From Paramarasmius palmivorus (Eukaryota; Basidiomycota; Agaricomycetes; Agaricales; Marasmiaceae), in assembly GCA_037176845.1 (NCBI GenBank), contig JAYKXP010000090.1:1-64000 (forward strand): a stretch of 64,000 nt of DNA, read 5' to 3'. Positions 10,798-21,667 of the stretch are shown here, in pieces (position 1 is the stretch's first letter; every line of letters begins with the position of its first letter). The position numbers and the translations under genes are program-made. Under the pieces are notes generated by a model that was not told the origin of the DNA, did no database searches, and saw only the letters and a list, made by a program, of their open reading frames with translations.

Positions 10798-11917
10798 ATG
10801 ACTTGGCCTACGAAGCTCACCGTTATCACCGCCCCAGAGCAGCCTGCAAGCTTCATCGACTCTGCGGATACCAGTGACAGTTTCCATCCCTTCCCAACCT
10901 TTCCATTGCCTCCACAGGTACCTCCCTTCAACACCGTTGATCCTCGCTGCCTCGTGATTACACCGTCAGCCACTGCTGGCCATCTCTATACTCCGCAACC
11001 AACTCCTTCAGCCACACCATGGTTAACTCTACCTTCGCCGCCCGATGTCGAGTCACCTCTTCGACTAGGGACTCCTTTCATTCCGGCTGGTCTCTATCCT
11101 ACTGGCTGGAATAATTTCACGCCGCTTTCTTCTACTTCCTCCCTCTACTTCGATCACACGCCTTCTGTCCCGCCTAACTCGCCTTCCATTGGGTGGTTGG
11201 AGCAACCGCCGTCAATCGGCGCTTGGCGCGACCGCAAAGAATATGAAAGTTTGTTTCGTTTCATCGAAGACAAGGTATGCCTTCCTTGTTGGGATGTGCG
11301 CGATATTCACAAGTTTTCACAGTATACGCCCAGTGACGCGGTTGAAGTTTTTCGTGCTATCGACCGTGTATTTGCCCAATTCGCATTCATGCTGAGACAA
11401 AAACGGGCTGATTTGTCCGAGGATGTCCAAAAGTGAGTCTTGACGTGAGTCCTTGTAGCATATCCTGATAATATAGCTATAGGGACTTGGCTGTCGCCCT
11501 GCGAGGTGATTTGCATGGCTTTCTCGACCGCGTCGAGCGCGGCTACGCCATAGAACGCCGGTTCGAAAGGATTGTGAAGGCCGATGGTGTTGAAATGCGA
11601 GAACTATTCCGGCACCAGATTGAGCAGTGTGCTTATTGTGTTCGTCGCTCACTCTCTCGCTTCTGATTTGTTCTGATTATTGATACGTGAAGGCCGCGGA
11701 CCCGAGCTTTTATCATGTACACGTTCTTTCTTTTGGGGAACGTCCTCTACTGGGAAACGACATCTTTTTCACGACATTAGCAGAGAAGATCGCTGCTTCG
11801 GAAGCGACTTTTTCCTTCAACTTCCGACCTCAAGGCACTGGTGTCTCTGAGAATATGGAGGTTAACGAGAATGATAACGGGATTCATTACTACGTCGACA
11901 AAGAACTCGTTAATTAG
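10798..11917 (+). CDS. Hypothetical protein, about 338 residues
   Basis: Three exons, 10798-11432, 11483-11639 and 11693-11917, keep one frame. The second intron uses a GTTCGT donor, a form used elsewhere in this window. If that intron is not spliced the protein ends at 11666 instead. The ATG at 10798 starts MTWPTKLTVITAPEQP. The first 130 residues are Pro, Ser and Thr rich and probably disordered. After them comes a helical segment with SLFRFIEDKVCLPCWDV and RRFERIVKADGVEMRELF. No known domain was recognised. It follows the cyclin gene on the same strand, 291 bp downstream. Confidence 0.55.
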
Positions 11918-12090
11918 CGTCTCATGGGTTTTCAAAGGTATGTAATGCAGCTCATAATCAAGAACGATAAATAATTCAATAAATAATAGGTCATATACAT
12001 TGAATGCGTTTCTCAAAAGACGGTCCCCCACCCGTCATCCTTTTTTTTTTCTTTGTTGCGGCTTCCTCTCGGCTTTCTTCTCTTTGTTGT

Positions 12091-12877
12091 TTAGCAATGA
12101 GGGAATCGAACGACGTCGACTCTCTCAGCCACCATTATCAAGTCCTGTACATTATTCAGTGACTGTGTCACTGCTACAAAATATGATCCTTACCTGCGTT
12201 ATATCACCGTGAATCTCTCTCTGTCGTCTGTACAGGCGGCAGGTAGCGACTAGAGAATCCTTCGGGAGGAGCTTTCTTGCTGCCAGACGCCGTCCATCTT
12301 GGCGTACCTGCGGTTGCTCGATGAAAGCGTTCAATGAGGTTCTTATCGTCTTACCTCTGTGTCACTAGCAATATACATGTACATGCGATTAAGATGCCTG
12401 AACTGGCACCATCCGTCCAGTAGCACACCATCGCAATACATGAAGAGCGCTTGCGCGTGTTGAGCAACCTGACACTGTTGCTCGAACAACTCGTTGCCCC
12501 TTTCGATTAACTTTCTGGTGAAGACATCGAAGTACTTGCTGTCTTCCCAGGAGGACAACTCAATGCGATATTCTAGCAATCGGGACGGAATCTACAAACG
12601 TTAGCTCGGTTATTTTGGGAGATGGACTGCTACTCACTTTGTACGCATCTTCGTCGGAGTGTACTTCTGACATCCTGTTCATACAACCTATGATCACTAC
12701 CTCAGGTGCTCGGTGTGCTGTCCCGATGATTCGGTCATATGTAATGAATCGATTGCCTCTCATTTCGGCGCTGATAAATTCAGCCTCGAGATGGATTAGC
12801 GGTTCGAGCGCAGACAAACTGCGAGAGCTGGTTAGCGCTCTGTCGAGTGCGTTTCTGATTTGGCGTTCTAAAGTCAT
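12091..12877 (-). CDS. Orphan family A, member A1
   Basis: Four exons on the minus strand (12638-12877, 12355-12591, 12194-12307, 12091-12144) joined by introns of 46, 47 and 49 bp give a 214-residue protein. The ATG at 12877 starts MTLERQIRNALDRALTSS. The protein resembles the product at 14129-14952. The shared blocks are a VVIIG strand, an I/V-P residue directly after the first intron, an LSSW versus LKSW motif, an S-L-x-A-x-C-R-L block and a final VDxxRFP-like tail. At least two intron positions coincide between the two genes, which supports common ancestry. No domain was recognised. It is divergent from B1, with 147 bp between the start codons, so the two probably share a promoter region. 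Confidence 0.6.
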
Positions 12878-13024
12878 TGTTTGTACTCTGCTGGCCTCGA
12901 AACCCCCCTTTTATACGGTGTTCGTAACCTGTTTCAGGTGGCGGTGGTTCTCATTTCACGGAAGTTTCATTAGTTTATGTTTCAATGCAGTGCTTTTTGC
13001 AGTGCCTCACTTTAAATATGTTTC

Positions 13025-13911
13025 ATGACAGAGTGTGGACTTTCTTTACACATCATGACCCTGCCAGTAAACCTCAACAACTTCTACCAACGCATTTCTC
13101 GCAGTGATTATCGTATACTGCTTCCGGCCCCAAATCTGTCGTATAGCGCTCACTGGGATAGCCGGAGTGGTCTATCATGTGCATTACAGACCGATTGCTC
13201 TGTATATACGCCAGCTACATTTTCTATCGTCGGCTTGGTGTCGCTTTTCGACTCGTCAATACATCCCGTGCGTCAATACAGCAGGACAGCTGCTACTAAC
13301 TTTCCTGCGTATGAGCTGCACCTCGTGATGGATAATCCCTTTTTTTGTTCACCGTTCGCATATCTATGGCCTAGAGCGATAGCTGATCTCAAGCTGTTAT
13401 GCGATATGCGTCTGCCAAGCGTCGTGTCCAGTGTAATTTTGGAGCGACCATCATGTAGTCCCGCAGAAGCGCGTCTACTCGTGACACACACCATTGTTAT
13501 GGTAATGTACTTCCGCATGAATCAACTCGATTACTCAATCTGGCTACACAGAAAACGACTAAGGCTACGCGGTCTACTCCTCTCCAGTCTCCGCCGTTCT
13601 CAAGTCATTGTGTAACAATTGACGGAAGACATCCTTGTCTCAATTGGCCGGTTGTGGATTCCAAAACTGCCCATCGACTGAATTCGGCTCTAGCAGACAA
13701 TTCATACGTCTATCGTCCTCTGCCCATCCGAGGCTTAACAGGGGAAAAAATCCCGCCATCTAAAGACCGCGCATCCCTTCAGTATAGCGTGGTTAAGGTG
13801 AACTTTCTTCTCAGGCATAACTCGACTCCTTCACCAGGTCAAGGTAGCTTTCAGGCTCGTGCCCTTGACCTGGAAATCCTCTTTACTATGCCTACATCTG
13901 ACATAGAATGA
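13025..13911 (+). CDS. Orphan family B, member B1
   Basis: Two exons, 13025-13501 and 13552-13911, flank a 50-bp intron (GTAATG..ACAG) and give 278 residues from the ATG at 13025 (MTECGLSLHIMTLPV). The protein resembles the product at 15267-16220. The THTIVM versus AHTILV block lies directly before the same phase-0 intron in both genes. The C-terminal stretch SVVKVNFLLRHNST of B1 matches ALVEVDFILHYHAT of B2. No domain, signal peptide or membrane segment was recognised. B1 and A1 diverge from a common 147-bp intergenic region. Confidence 0.55.
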
Positions 13912-14128
13912 CCTGGTCGGTACCTGGAGATTTATAGGTGCATGAAGGAGGGTCAGTGCAGTAGCGTATGATGTTTGATATCTTGGCGTATTCTAGTTAT
14001 TTTTTCAGTTGTCTATTTCGAACGGGGTGGAAGGAGACTGCAATCCAAAATACAGCTTTGGTATCGTGGGAATGATGACGTAGCTTTTATGTCACATCGA
14101 GCAGATTTCTTTCTTAGTTGTTTCTCTA

Positions 14129-14952
14129 ATGCCTTCCCTCATCGCCTCCTCATCTGCTAGAAAGATCCTTCAGTGCGGTCAGTGGCTTCAAGATCTGAGC
14201 ACCGAAACTGTCAAATGGTCTACGGAGCTTTTGCATTTCGATCGCATGTCTGAATCGCTGTCTGTTCGGAACGAATGCCTTACCTGGTTGAACGAGCCGT
14301 TGTCATTCGTAGTAATTGGATTGGTCGACGACTTCCGCTTTTGTGATCCCCAGGAAGTAAGTGCTCCGCAGTAATCCTGTAGAGCGGTGCTGCATTGTGT
14401 CTTAGGTACCCGGAATCGACTCCCTCTACAAAATGGAACTGAAGTCGTGGTCCGGTTACCCCCGTTTTGAGAACGACCTGGAACAACTGCCCAAGAATAT
14501 ATCCTCTCTCTGGGACGATCAATTGGCGACCGCGTTGGAATTATACAGAAACATCCTCTTTAGAAATGCATCGGTGAGTTACTAACAATAATTTCACGAC
14601 TGGGTATCAACATATGGTGTTCAAGGGGCCTTTGACCTCGTGGGTTTTACCAGGAGAGAGTTCTACGCTGATATTGACTGTTACGGATCGCACACAGGTA
14701 ATCATGCACTTGTTGGTTCCCATTCCTTCATCTAACTATCTTATTTAGACCTTTCTATACGACCGAGTTATGGATCCTAATTTGGTTCAAGTGGGTAGCC
14801 TCATGATAGCCGAATGTCGTCTTCATAGAGTCTGGCGCACAGATATTGCATGTTTCTCATATGTGAGTGTCCTTCTTGCTGTATGAACATTTATTGACCG
14901 TTGTACTAAGTCGCTCACTATGGAGGTCGTAGACGCTACTTTTCGCCCTTAG
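14129..14952 (+). CDS. Orphan family A, member A2
   Basis: Five exons (14129-14356, 14406-14573, 14626-14697, 14749-14862, 14911-14952) give 207 residues starting MPSLIASSSARKILQ. Introns are 49, 52, 51 and 48 bp. Compared with A1 there is one additional intron; the first and last introns interrupt the same alignment positions. The core SFVVIGLVDDF, the KSW motif and the ending ECRLHRVWRTDIACF..VDATFRP correspond to A1. The function is unknown. It lies on the same strand as B2, 314 bp upstream of it. Confidence 0.6.
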
Positions 14953-15266
14953 TTATTTTTGGAAACCCTTATCAATTTGATTCAGAATTGACATATCCGA
15001 TTTCCGACGATCTACAGAGCCTCCTCTGGCTTGTATCGTGCTAATTTTAACCGGAGCACTGCATATCTGCTCAATCTCCGCCTGCCGGGTACGGCACAGA
15101 TCTTATATCTCTGCACAGATCCATCGTCTTGTGAAGGGCAGATTTCGCGAAGTGGCGTCTTATATATAAGAAAATTCGCGTTTGACTGCCTAACCATCTC
15201 ACTGTTCACTCGCACACTCTTATATTCAACTCATTATCTTCATACTCGATTGTTCACCTTATTGAA

Positions 15267-16220
15267 ATGGCAGCGCTCGGACCTATCCAAGATGAGCTGG
15301 CTGCTGAGCTTTGCCGAATGAAGTTCGTTTCCTGTCTTCAATCTACTTACCGTTCACTGACAATATGGCCAGAGAGGAAGCCTGCATGGCGATGTTCGAA
15401 TCTGACACCTGCTGTGATTATGAATGGCGCATCCATGCTCACACTGCGGTGCTCGCTTGCGGTCATCATTCCCACTCCCAACCTGCTTTGGCCAAGGTTA
15501 TCGGAGTCGTCAACCCGTACCTCTCACACTTCGTCCCGCCGTCCTCTGCTTTGACTGGCGTCATTAACCAGAGGTTCTTCGACTTTCGGTTCTCACTCGG
15601 CAAACCTTATGGCTTCCCCGCTTTCGAAGAAGCTTTCGACGACCAAGCACGTATTCTCAAGGCAATCATGATGTCGCTAGATATCCCTGAACAGCCCTTG
15701 AAGCTATCCGGCGTTGTAGGTGATCGTTCTGCTCTTGAGAAGGGGGGATCTATTAACTTCGCCCACACTATTCTCGTGGTGAGTATTTGTTGGTGGACGT
15801 CGGTTAGTTGTTGGATGATCGCTGACGTTTGGTTCAGGAATCCTACAACCCGATACCAACTTCAGGCAAGTTTTGTTGATCCTATCAGTTCCGAGATGTA
15901 CGCTAACATGCTTCATGGTAGATGGTGTCTTGTGGGACGTCGTCAAGTCTTGCCCAGCCCGAGATTGTGCCACAAGGTTTTCTCTAGAAACCGCAGTAAG
16001 CCTTGGCACACATGAACTCAGGGCGCTGGAGGTTATCGATCGGCAAGGCGACTACGTGGCACCTCCCGACGTTCGCAAAGTGCTTAACAATGCACTGGTT
16101 GAGGTAGACTTTATTCTTCATTATCACGCCACTTGTGGCTTCAGGGCAAGTCCGGTGAAGGTCAGGGTTTTGGTGGACTCGGTTATGCCCGGTGTTACGA
16201 TGCCCGGTTTGACGGACTGA
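15267..16220 (+). CDS. Orphan family B, member B2
   Basis: Four exons (15267-15322, 15373-15778, 15838-15865, 15922-16220) give 262 residues starting MAALGPIQDELAAELC. The first intron has a GTTCGT donor with CTGAC-like branch. The third intron (15866-15921) begins GCAAGT and ends GTAG, so it is a GC-AG intron; without it the frame hits TGA at once. The middle contains a His-rich IHAHTAVLACGHHSHSQP, not seen in B1. The remainder aligns with B1, including the conserved intron after the AHTILV block. No domain was recognised. Confidence 0.6.
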
Positions 16221-16479
16221 GTAGTTTATTGGGTACAGAATATTCTCTATTGGTATCTCGTTCGGTCTATTCAGTCTCTTCTTCATATCTATTTATTATA
16301 TTGTACACTCTCTACATGCAGGCTCATGTATCTCATGTAAATATCTCCCGTTGTTGAATTGAATCTGATGATCTGGTCGCTCCCGATATTGCCGAGGTAC
16401 CGTTCCGCGCCAGCCTTCATCTCACTTAGGCCCGTAACTCAGATAGCAGTCTATCGTTCATGTTCTCGTTCCAATCATC

Positions 16480-17952
16480 ATGCACATCGACGCCCTGGAT
16501 GATTATGCCTTACTCAACGTATTCGAGTGCCTCCTAAATCCCGAGTCCTCACATCCAGTTCCATCCATCTACTACATGCCAATGGTTTGCAAACGGTGGA
16601 ATCATCTATGCTGCAAGTCCACCTGGCTGTGGAACCGACTCTTCCTTCTTAATCCTCGACCTCTTCATCTCTCTTTCGTGGATCTTGCTATTATGCGCAG
16701 TGGATCCAGAAATCTCCATATAACGCTCATTGATGCGTCGCCCACCGAAGTCACATCCGCTATATTGAAAAAGCTGATTACGGTCTTGCATCGATGGGCC
16801 ACCATGGATATCCGACTCAATGGATCTCTTGTGGGTTCCGACCCAGTCCTGGAGAATACACAGTGGCCTCATTTTCTGACGGATTTGCGCGTAGAACATC
16901 GTGACTGTTCCAGGAGCTGGATGCATTTCTGGGTAGCCGTGGGGAGGTGTACATGCATGCGTCGGTTCAAACTCGTTAGGATGGGAAAGAACACCTTATT
17001 AGGTCTACACCACTTGCCTTTCGACCATTGGAACGCTCTCACCTCTCTAGAATTCGAGTTGAACTTGTACGACGCAAATTTGGTGAAGATTCAAACAATG
17101 CCTTGCCTGTCGACGTTAGTGGTACACGTTATTGGTCCGGTTTTCGGGCCGTCTCGCAATCTGCGCACACCATTAACTCAGCTCCTCAGCCTGTCGGTGT
17201 TCGGACACACAGAACAGAAAGGGCTGTTTCTCGACCTCGTATACACTCCAAACCTACGACATTTGGTGCTGGGCGATTTCCCCATGCCGTGCACTCCCAT
17301 CCAACATGTCAATGCGTTCCTTCACGCGTGTGCATGCTCCCTTTATTCTTTGACTATCGGGGGACTGGTGCACGCTGAACGGGATTTAATCGACTTGATA
17401 GTGCACATCTCGCGTTGTTTACGAGATACCGAATACCTATGTATCGGTTTTACGTCGTTGATGTCCTTCCATTGTCGATCGCTCCCTTCTGTACTGTTGC
17501 CATCCTTACGAACTTTGCGGGTCCTTGACTCGGACATTCGCCGGATCCATTCTCTTTCCCCGATTTTTTTGGCCTCCATTGTTGCTCCCAATCTCAAATG
17601 TCTACAATTGAATGGAAGGAGTCTTTCCGATGACTATCAATGCTATTTCTTGGCCTTGATGAGTTGTCGGCTGACGAAACTGTACCTGCGGGATACAAAT
17701 GCTGTCCTTCACGGAGAGCATTTCATCTCTAATTCCGCGTGTTCCCATGTCGAAGAATTGGAGGTGGATACCGACGATCCTGGCTGGTTATATAATGCGC
17801 TGTGTCGGCCAGAAGTTATGCCTCAACTCCGGAAATTGAGGGTTAACTGTCGACTGGAACCGCATCAGCTGTGGAGGAGTCTTGCTTTGTCTCGCCGGTC
17901 ATCGGTTACTTCTTTCGAGGTGTTAGTTGGCAATAAAATGTTGGTAAATTAA
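16480..17952 (+). CDS. F-box protein with LRR-like C-terminal region
   Basis: One uninterrupted exon encodes 490 residues from the ATG at 16480. Residues 1-50 form an F-box-like segment (DDYALLNVFECLL, then MVCKRWNHLCCKSTWLWNRL), the part that binds SKP1 in SCF ubiquitin ligases. The rest is a series of Leu-spaced strands (LTSLEFELNLYD, LRHLVLGDF, LKCLQLNGRSL, VEELEVDTDD) typical of the divergent leucine-rich repeats of agaric F-box proteins, which usually select the substrate. Such proteins form very large families in Agaricomycetes. The substrate is unknown. No intron is needed, in contrast to most neighbours. Confidence 0.8.
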   Translation: MHIDALDDYALLNVFECLLNPESSHPVPSIYYMPMVCKRWNHLCCKSTWLWNRLFLLNPRPLHLSFVDLAIMRSGSRNLHITLIDASPTEVTSAILKKLITVLHRWATMDIRLNGSLVGSDPVLENTQWPHFLTDLRVEHRDCSRSWMHFWVAVGRCTCMRRFKLVRMGKNTLLGLHHLPFDHWNALTSLEFELNLYDANLVKIQTMPCLSTLVVHVIGPVFGPSRNLRTPLTQLLSLSVFGHTEQKGLFLDLVYTPNLRHLVLGDFPMPCTPIQHVNAFLHACACSLYSLTIGGLVHAERDLIDLIVHISRCLRDTEYLCIGFTSLMSFHCRSLPSVLLPSLRTLRVLDSDIRRIHSLSPIFLASIVAPNLKCLQLNGRSLSDDYQCYFLALMSCRLTKLYLRDTNAVLHGEHFISNSACSHVEELEVDTDDPGWLYNALCRPEVMPQLRKLRVNCRLEPHQLWRSLALSRRSSVTSFEVLVGNKMLVN

Positions 17953-18062
17953 TACTTCATGTATGACTGTTTCTTCACTTTCTCTTTATATGCAATGTAC
18001 AGTACGCCGAATGGATTCGATTATAAAAATTTTTGTATTGGATGAAGAGTCGCAAGGTATTA

Positions 18063-18077
18063 GCGGGCTGCGCCCGC
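18063..18077. other. Short GC-rich hairpin
   Basis: GCGGGC and GCCCGC are separated by TGC, forming a perfect 6-bp stem in the 257-bp gap downstream of the F-box gene. It may affect the 3' end of that transcript; no function is known. Confidence 0.3.
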
Positions 18078-18209
18078 GCCTTCTAGTTAAACAAGGACTG
18101 TAACTAGAATCTAGGGCGCTTGATTTTGGCGCCCGGGTTACCTAAGCACAAATGAACGCAGCAACGAGGTTACTTATTGTCGTTTTCCATACACATACCG
18201 CATGCAACG

Positions 18210-19958
18210 ATGAGCTCAAGTCGTCGTTCGTCAATCGACTCCGCCAGCGATGAGTCGGAAGGTATCAACGCACTCGACTCGACTTCTCATCTTGTTCTTG
18301 TTCACGACGACGATGAGGACGACAACCTTTTCGACTTTGACGAAGGCGGGGACGAAGAAATGGATTCCCAGCTTCAACTCGGCAGGTCCAATGCGCAACC
18401 CTTATCACCAACTCTTGTCTTTCTCTATCTTCTTTCGCCGTATTTGAAGCTTGGTTCAATGTTATTGCCCAATGTGGGAATACCTCTGAAAATCGGCCTT
18501 CCTTCTCTATTCCTCTTCTCTCTTCTATCGGGTTTTGCTCGTCAAATATGGTTCATGCTATCCCGACATATTCGTAAAGATGACATGTTGGACGTCGTCG
18601 TCGATGTGTTTACACGATCTCGTAGGAGGACGATGAAGAGAAGACGAAAGGTGATCCGAGGCATCGTTCTGACCGGAACGGGGCTTTTGAGGATCCTGCT
18701 GGCCATCGTTTATCTACGCGGTACGTAGTCTATATATCTGCAATGCTAACTTGGCTTCTAATGATACTCCAATGATTGAATAGTTGCCGTGGCCTTGTTG
18801 GTTCCATTGCTGACCGACGATCTTCCGACTGTTACTCCAACTGTATTGTCTTTCATCATAGGGTTCTTCCTATTCCCCTTCTGCTTTGGACGGTCCCTTG
18901 CTTCGAGGACTGTGGTTTACTCGACATGGCTATCGATAGCTGCTTACATCTTATGGTTCATATCAGTCGTTTATGCACACTCAAAAGGGGTTCTGAAAGT
19001 GAGCGAGAGCTGGTTGAAAATGGGCACACTATGGCAAGGAATTAGTGAGTATAATCCAAGCTTTCAGCCAGCTACAAATGATTGACTTTTGGATCTAGCT
19101 ACGATTGCCTTCACGTTCACCACCTCCAACACACTAGCGTTGTATGCATCTTTGAAAGCAAGCATGCAGCCTAGCTCTTCTGCGGTGCAGAAACGCCCGC
19201 TATCTCGTTCTTTTAGGTTTCTATCAACACTCTCTGTAGCGCTAGCTGTCTCATTTGCGATACCTCTCATCGTTTTTGCCGCATTTCCAAATCGTTTACA
19301 AACTGTCAGTGCGAGTTCTGATTACTCTTCAACCAATAACGTCTGATTCCTTTAACCCTAGCAGAAGAATCCGGCTTTGCGAATTAGGCCCTTCATTATG
19401 TTCCTCCATGCTGCGACTCTCATCACCGGGATCCCATCTATCCTCGCCACCGTCCCCAAATTACCTACCCCTGAACGTTTCAGAGGACGAAATTTCATAC
19501 CGTTCTCCCGTATCTTGACGTTTTTGGCTGTGGTACTCCTCGCTTTTGTACCAGTCAAGGTATCTGGTATTTTTAGCGACATCTTGCTGAGTTGCGCTCT
19601 GTTTGCTACCTACTTGCTACCAGGTATGAGTGCATCAATACTCTCAAACCGCATGCAATTAACAAAGATGTCCTCAGCACTGCTTCATATCATCAACCAC
19701 TTCTTCCGTCGACCACTGTCGATAGTTATGCCCACCAATCCATCTACACCTAACCCGTCATCTGCCTTCAACTTGCCTGCCGATGACGAACCCCAGTCCT
19801 CCATTCATGATCCTTTATTGCAGCGGAAAGAGAAAGCGCTACAAAGGAAGCAATGGCAGCGGAGAATAATTTGGGACCTGGGTGTGTGGATATTACTGCT
19901 TCCTGTCGGAGGCGGTGGTATTGTATGGGCATTAGGGACAATGACTGGAAGATGGTGA
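18210..19958 (+). CDS. Multi-pass membrane protein, possible AAAP-type transporter
   Basis: Five exons (18210-18720, 18784-19044, 19099-19304, 19362-19623, 19678-19958) give about 506 residues. The ATG at 18210 starts MSSSRRSSIDSASDESEG, an acidic cytosolic tail of about 70 residues containing HDDDEDDNLFDFDEGGDEE. About ten hydrophobic segments follow, for example FFLFPFCFGRSLAS and TIAFTFTTSNTLALYASLK. The tail-plus-membrane layout and the TTSN segment suggest the amino acid/auxin permease (SLC38-like, vacuolar AVT) group, but the similarity is weak and I rate the family assignment as tentative. The last intron is 54 bp and has no stop, so it could be read through. The gene is isolated from the orphan cluster and has the intron style of the conserved genes. 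Confidence 0.6.
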
Positions 19959-20314
19959 ACCACCGCAAGTCGGTGTTGAGATGCGGTTGTACGTGTATCT
20001 ATGCTTTTCTTCCAGCTGTAATTAGGCATTCTTAGCTGTCCAGGGGACGGTTTTTCCCTCACATAATTCGCACTCCTTCTGCGCGGACCTTATCCCTTTT
20101 TCTTGGCTACCTGTCCCATGTACTTATTACCGAACAACCTCAATCGAATACCATAGAAATACTAAACAATATTCAGGAAACGCTGAGAATACCGCAAACG
20201 TCGTGACGTCACAGTTACAGTTACAGTCCCATCATGAACATTTTTGGAGTGCTTCGATACCAAAGCACACGAACTCTTTCATCCTTATCGCGACCCCAAA
20301 TTCCAAGGCTCAGA

Positions 20315-20955
20315 ATGATCAAATACATTACTGGAGACGTATGCCCCATTCTGAGCCGCCTTTCGTCCACCTTAAATCTCTCCTAGGAACTAGCCAACAT
20401 CATCAAGAGTGACAAGGTCGCAAAAAAGGATTATCTGGTCGTAGATGTCCGGGACGACGATTTCGAAGGGGGCAACATCAAGGGCGCACTCAATAAGCCT
20501 TCAAGAGATTTTCTTATGCATGTGGATGAACTAGTGAAAGACACAAAGGACGTGCCGTTGGTGGTTTTTCATTGTACGCTATCTCAAGTTCGGTGAGCGA
20601 TCTGTATGATATATAGAAGGATGCGTGTTCAATGAGATGGGTAGAGGTCCAAAGGCTGCTCGTGTATGTCGTCAAGGAATTGTCTTCAAGAATGTACGAC
20701 ATCGATTAATCCTTTGCACAAAACAGATATATCAGGAGACGCGACAAAACGTTCTTGACGAGGGAGCGGAGTCGCCAACGGAAGTGATGGTACTTCGGGA
20801 TGGGTTCTCGCAGTTCCAAGTGAAATACAAAGTACGTTGTCTAGCCATTCATCTTTCTTTTGCCATCCTGACGACCTTGGGTAACGCCTCTGCAGGACGA
20901 CCCAGCACTCATAGAGAACTGGGACAAGGATGTTTGGGCTTCGGAGTGGCATTAA
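20315..20955 (+). CDS. Rhodanese-domain phosphatase of the CDC25/ACR2 type
   Basis: Five exons (20315-20338, 20387-20592, 20645-20663, 20727-20831, 20896-20955) give 137 residues starting MIKYITGDELANIIKS. The single domain has the rhodanese strand YLVVDVRDDDFEGG and the active-site loop HCTLSQVR, a Cys-x5-Arg phosphatase signature with the Arg supplied across the second splice site. The length and loop fit the small yeast YCH1/ACR2 and fission yeast Ibp1 class. These are single-domain cytosolic or nuclear enzymes that act as protein phosphatases or arsenate reductases. The sequence does not decide between the two activities. The third exon is only 19 nt. It converges on COX20 with 47 bp between the stop codons. 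Confidence 0.82.
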
Positions 20956-21002
20956 TAGACCAGGTTGATACCTCACGCAAATCGCCAGAGTGTACTGTCG
21001 AT

Positions 21003-21553
21003 TTACTGTGACTTTTCAGGGCCAGCATCGTCATTTTTCTTCAATACACGTTTGGGGGAACTTTCAATGATTTGTTGCACTTTCTGGCGTTCGTCTGCGA
21101 TTTGTTTTTGGCATAGGTGCCTGATTCGTGTAATTCTTTGGTTAATGCTTTTAATGACGAGGAAAGGGTATAAAGACGCACCATGAACCCATAGAAACCA
21201 CTACAAATGTAGCTGCGAACCAATGTCCTGCTGTGATTGGAGCTAGGCGTAGTGTATATAGTCAATAACGAGCTGGAAAGATAAACACACTAGACACACC
21301 AACAGACATTCCTCGAATAAAAGCCATCCCAGCACCACTAGCTAATCCAGTCAAAAGGCTGTTGCGAGCGCATGGTACCTGTCCCAGATGTTTGACGGTC
21401 TATAAGAGGTATTTTAGCGTCTCGTTGATTAGGCATGTAAAGAATCAAGTGCACCTCTACAGCATCATGAGCTATTTGCCCGTTATAATGGGGAGCATTC
21501 TTCGCTGATGGGTCGGCAGAAGGATTGTTATTTGTGCCAGACGGGCTGGACAT
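21003..21553 (-). CDS. COX20: COX20, cytochrome c oxidase assembly protein
   Basis: Four exons on the minus strand (21455-21553, 21300-21399, 21182-21242, 21003-21120) give 125 residues. The second exon encodes TVKHLGQVPCARNSLLTGLA followed by a small-residue helix, the PCAR-x-SLL-x-G signature of COX20/FAM36A. A second hydrophobic segment (APITAGHWFAATFVVV) ends at SMGSW, and HLCQKQIADERQKVQQII follows, the usual charged tail after GSW. The protein is a mitochondrial inner-membrane chaperone that helps insert and mature COX2. The last intron was set at 61 bp because shorter choices either hit a stop or lose the GSW-H-L-C junction. The start codon for DCAF4 lies on the same strand upstream; the two genes do not overlap. 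Confidence 0.78.
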
Positions 21554-21667
21554 CGAAGTCGAGACGCAAGATGGCGCACGGACCGCTCCGAAGTAGGAGA
21601 AGCAGAGTGACGTCGTCCGACACACCTCAAAATTTTAAGGTATATATCTCATGTTAGGCACTAGTGA

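Noticed and set aside
21121..21181. A 34-bp intron or an early stop in COX20
   Set aside because: Using the later acceptor at 21121 gives a 61-bp intron and the expected GSW-HLCQ junction.
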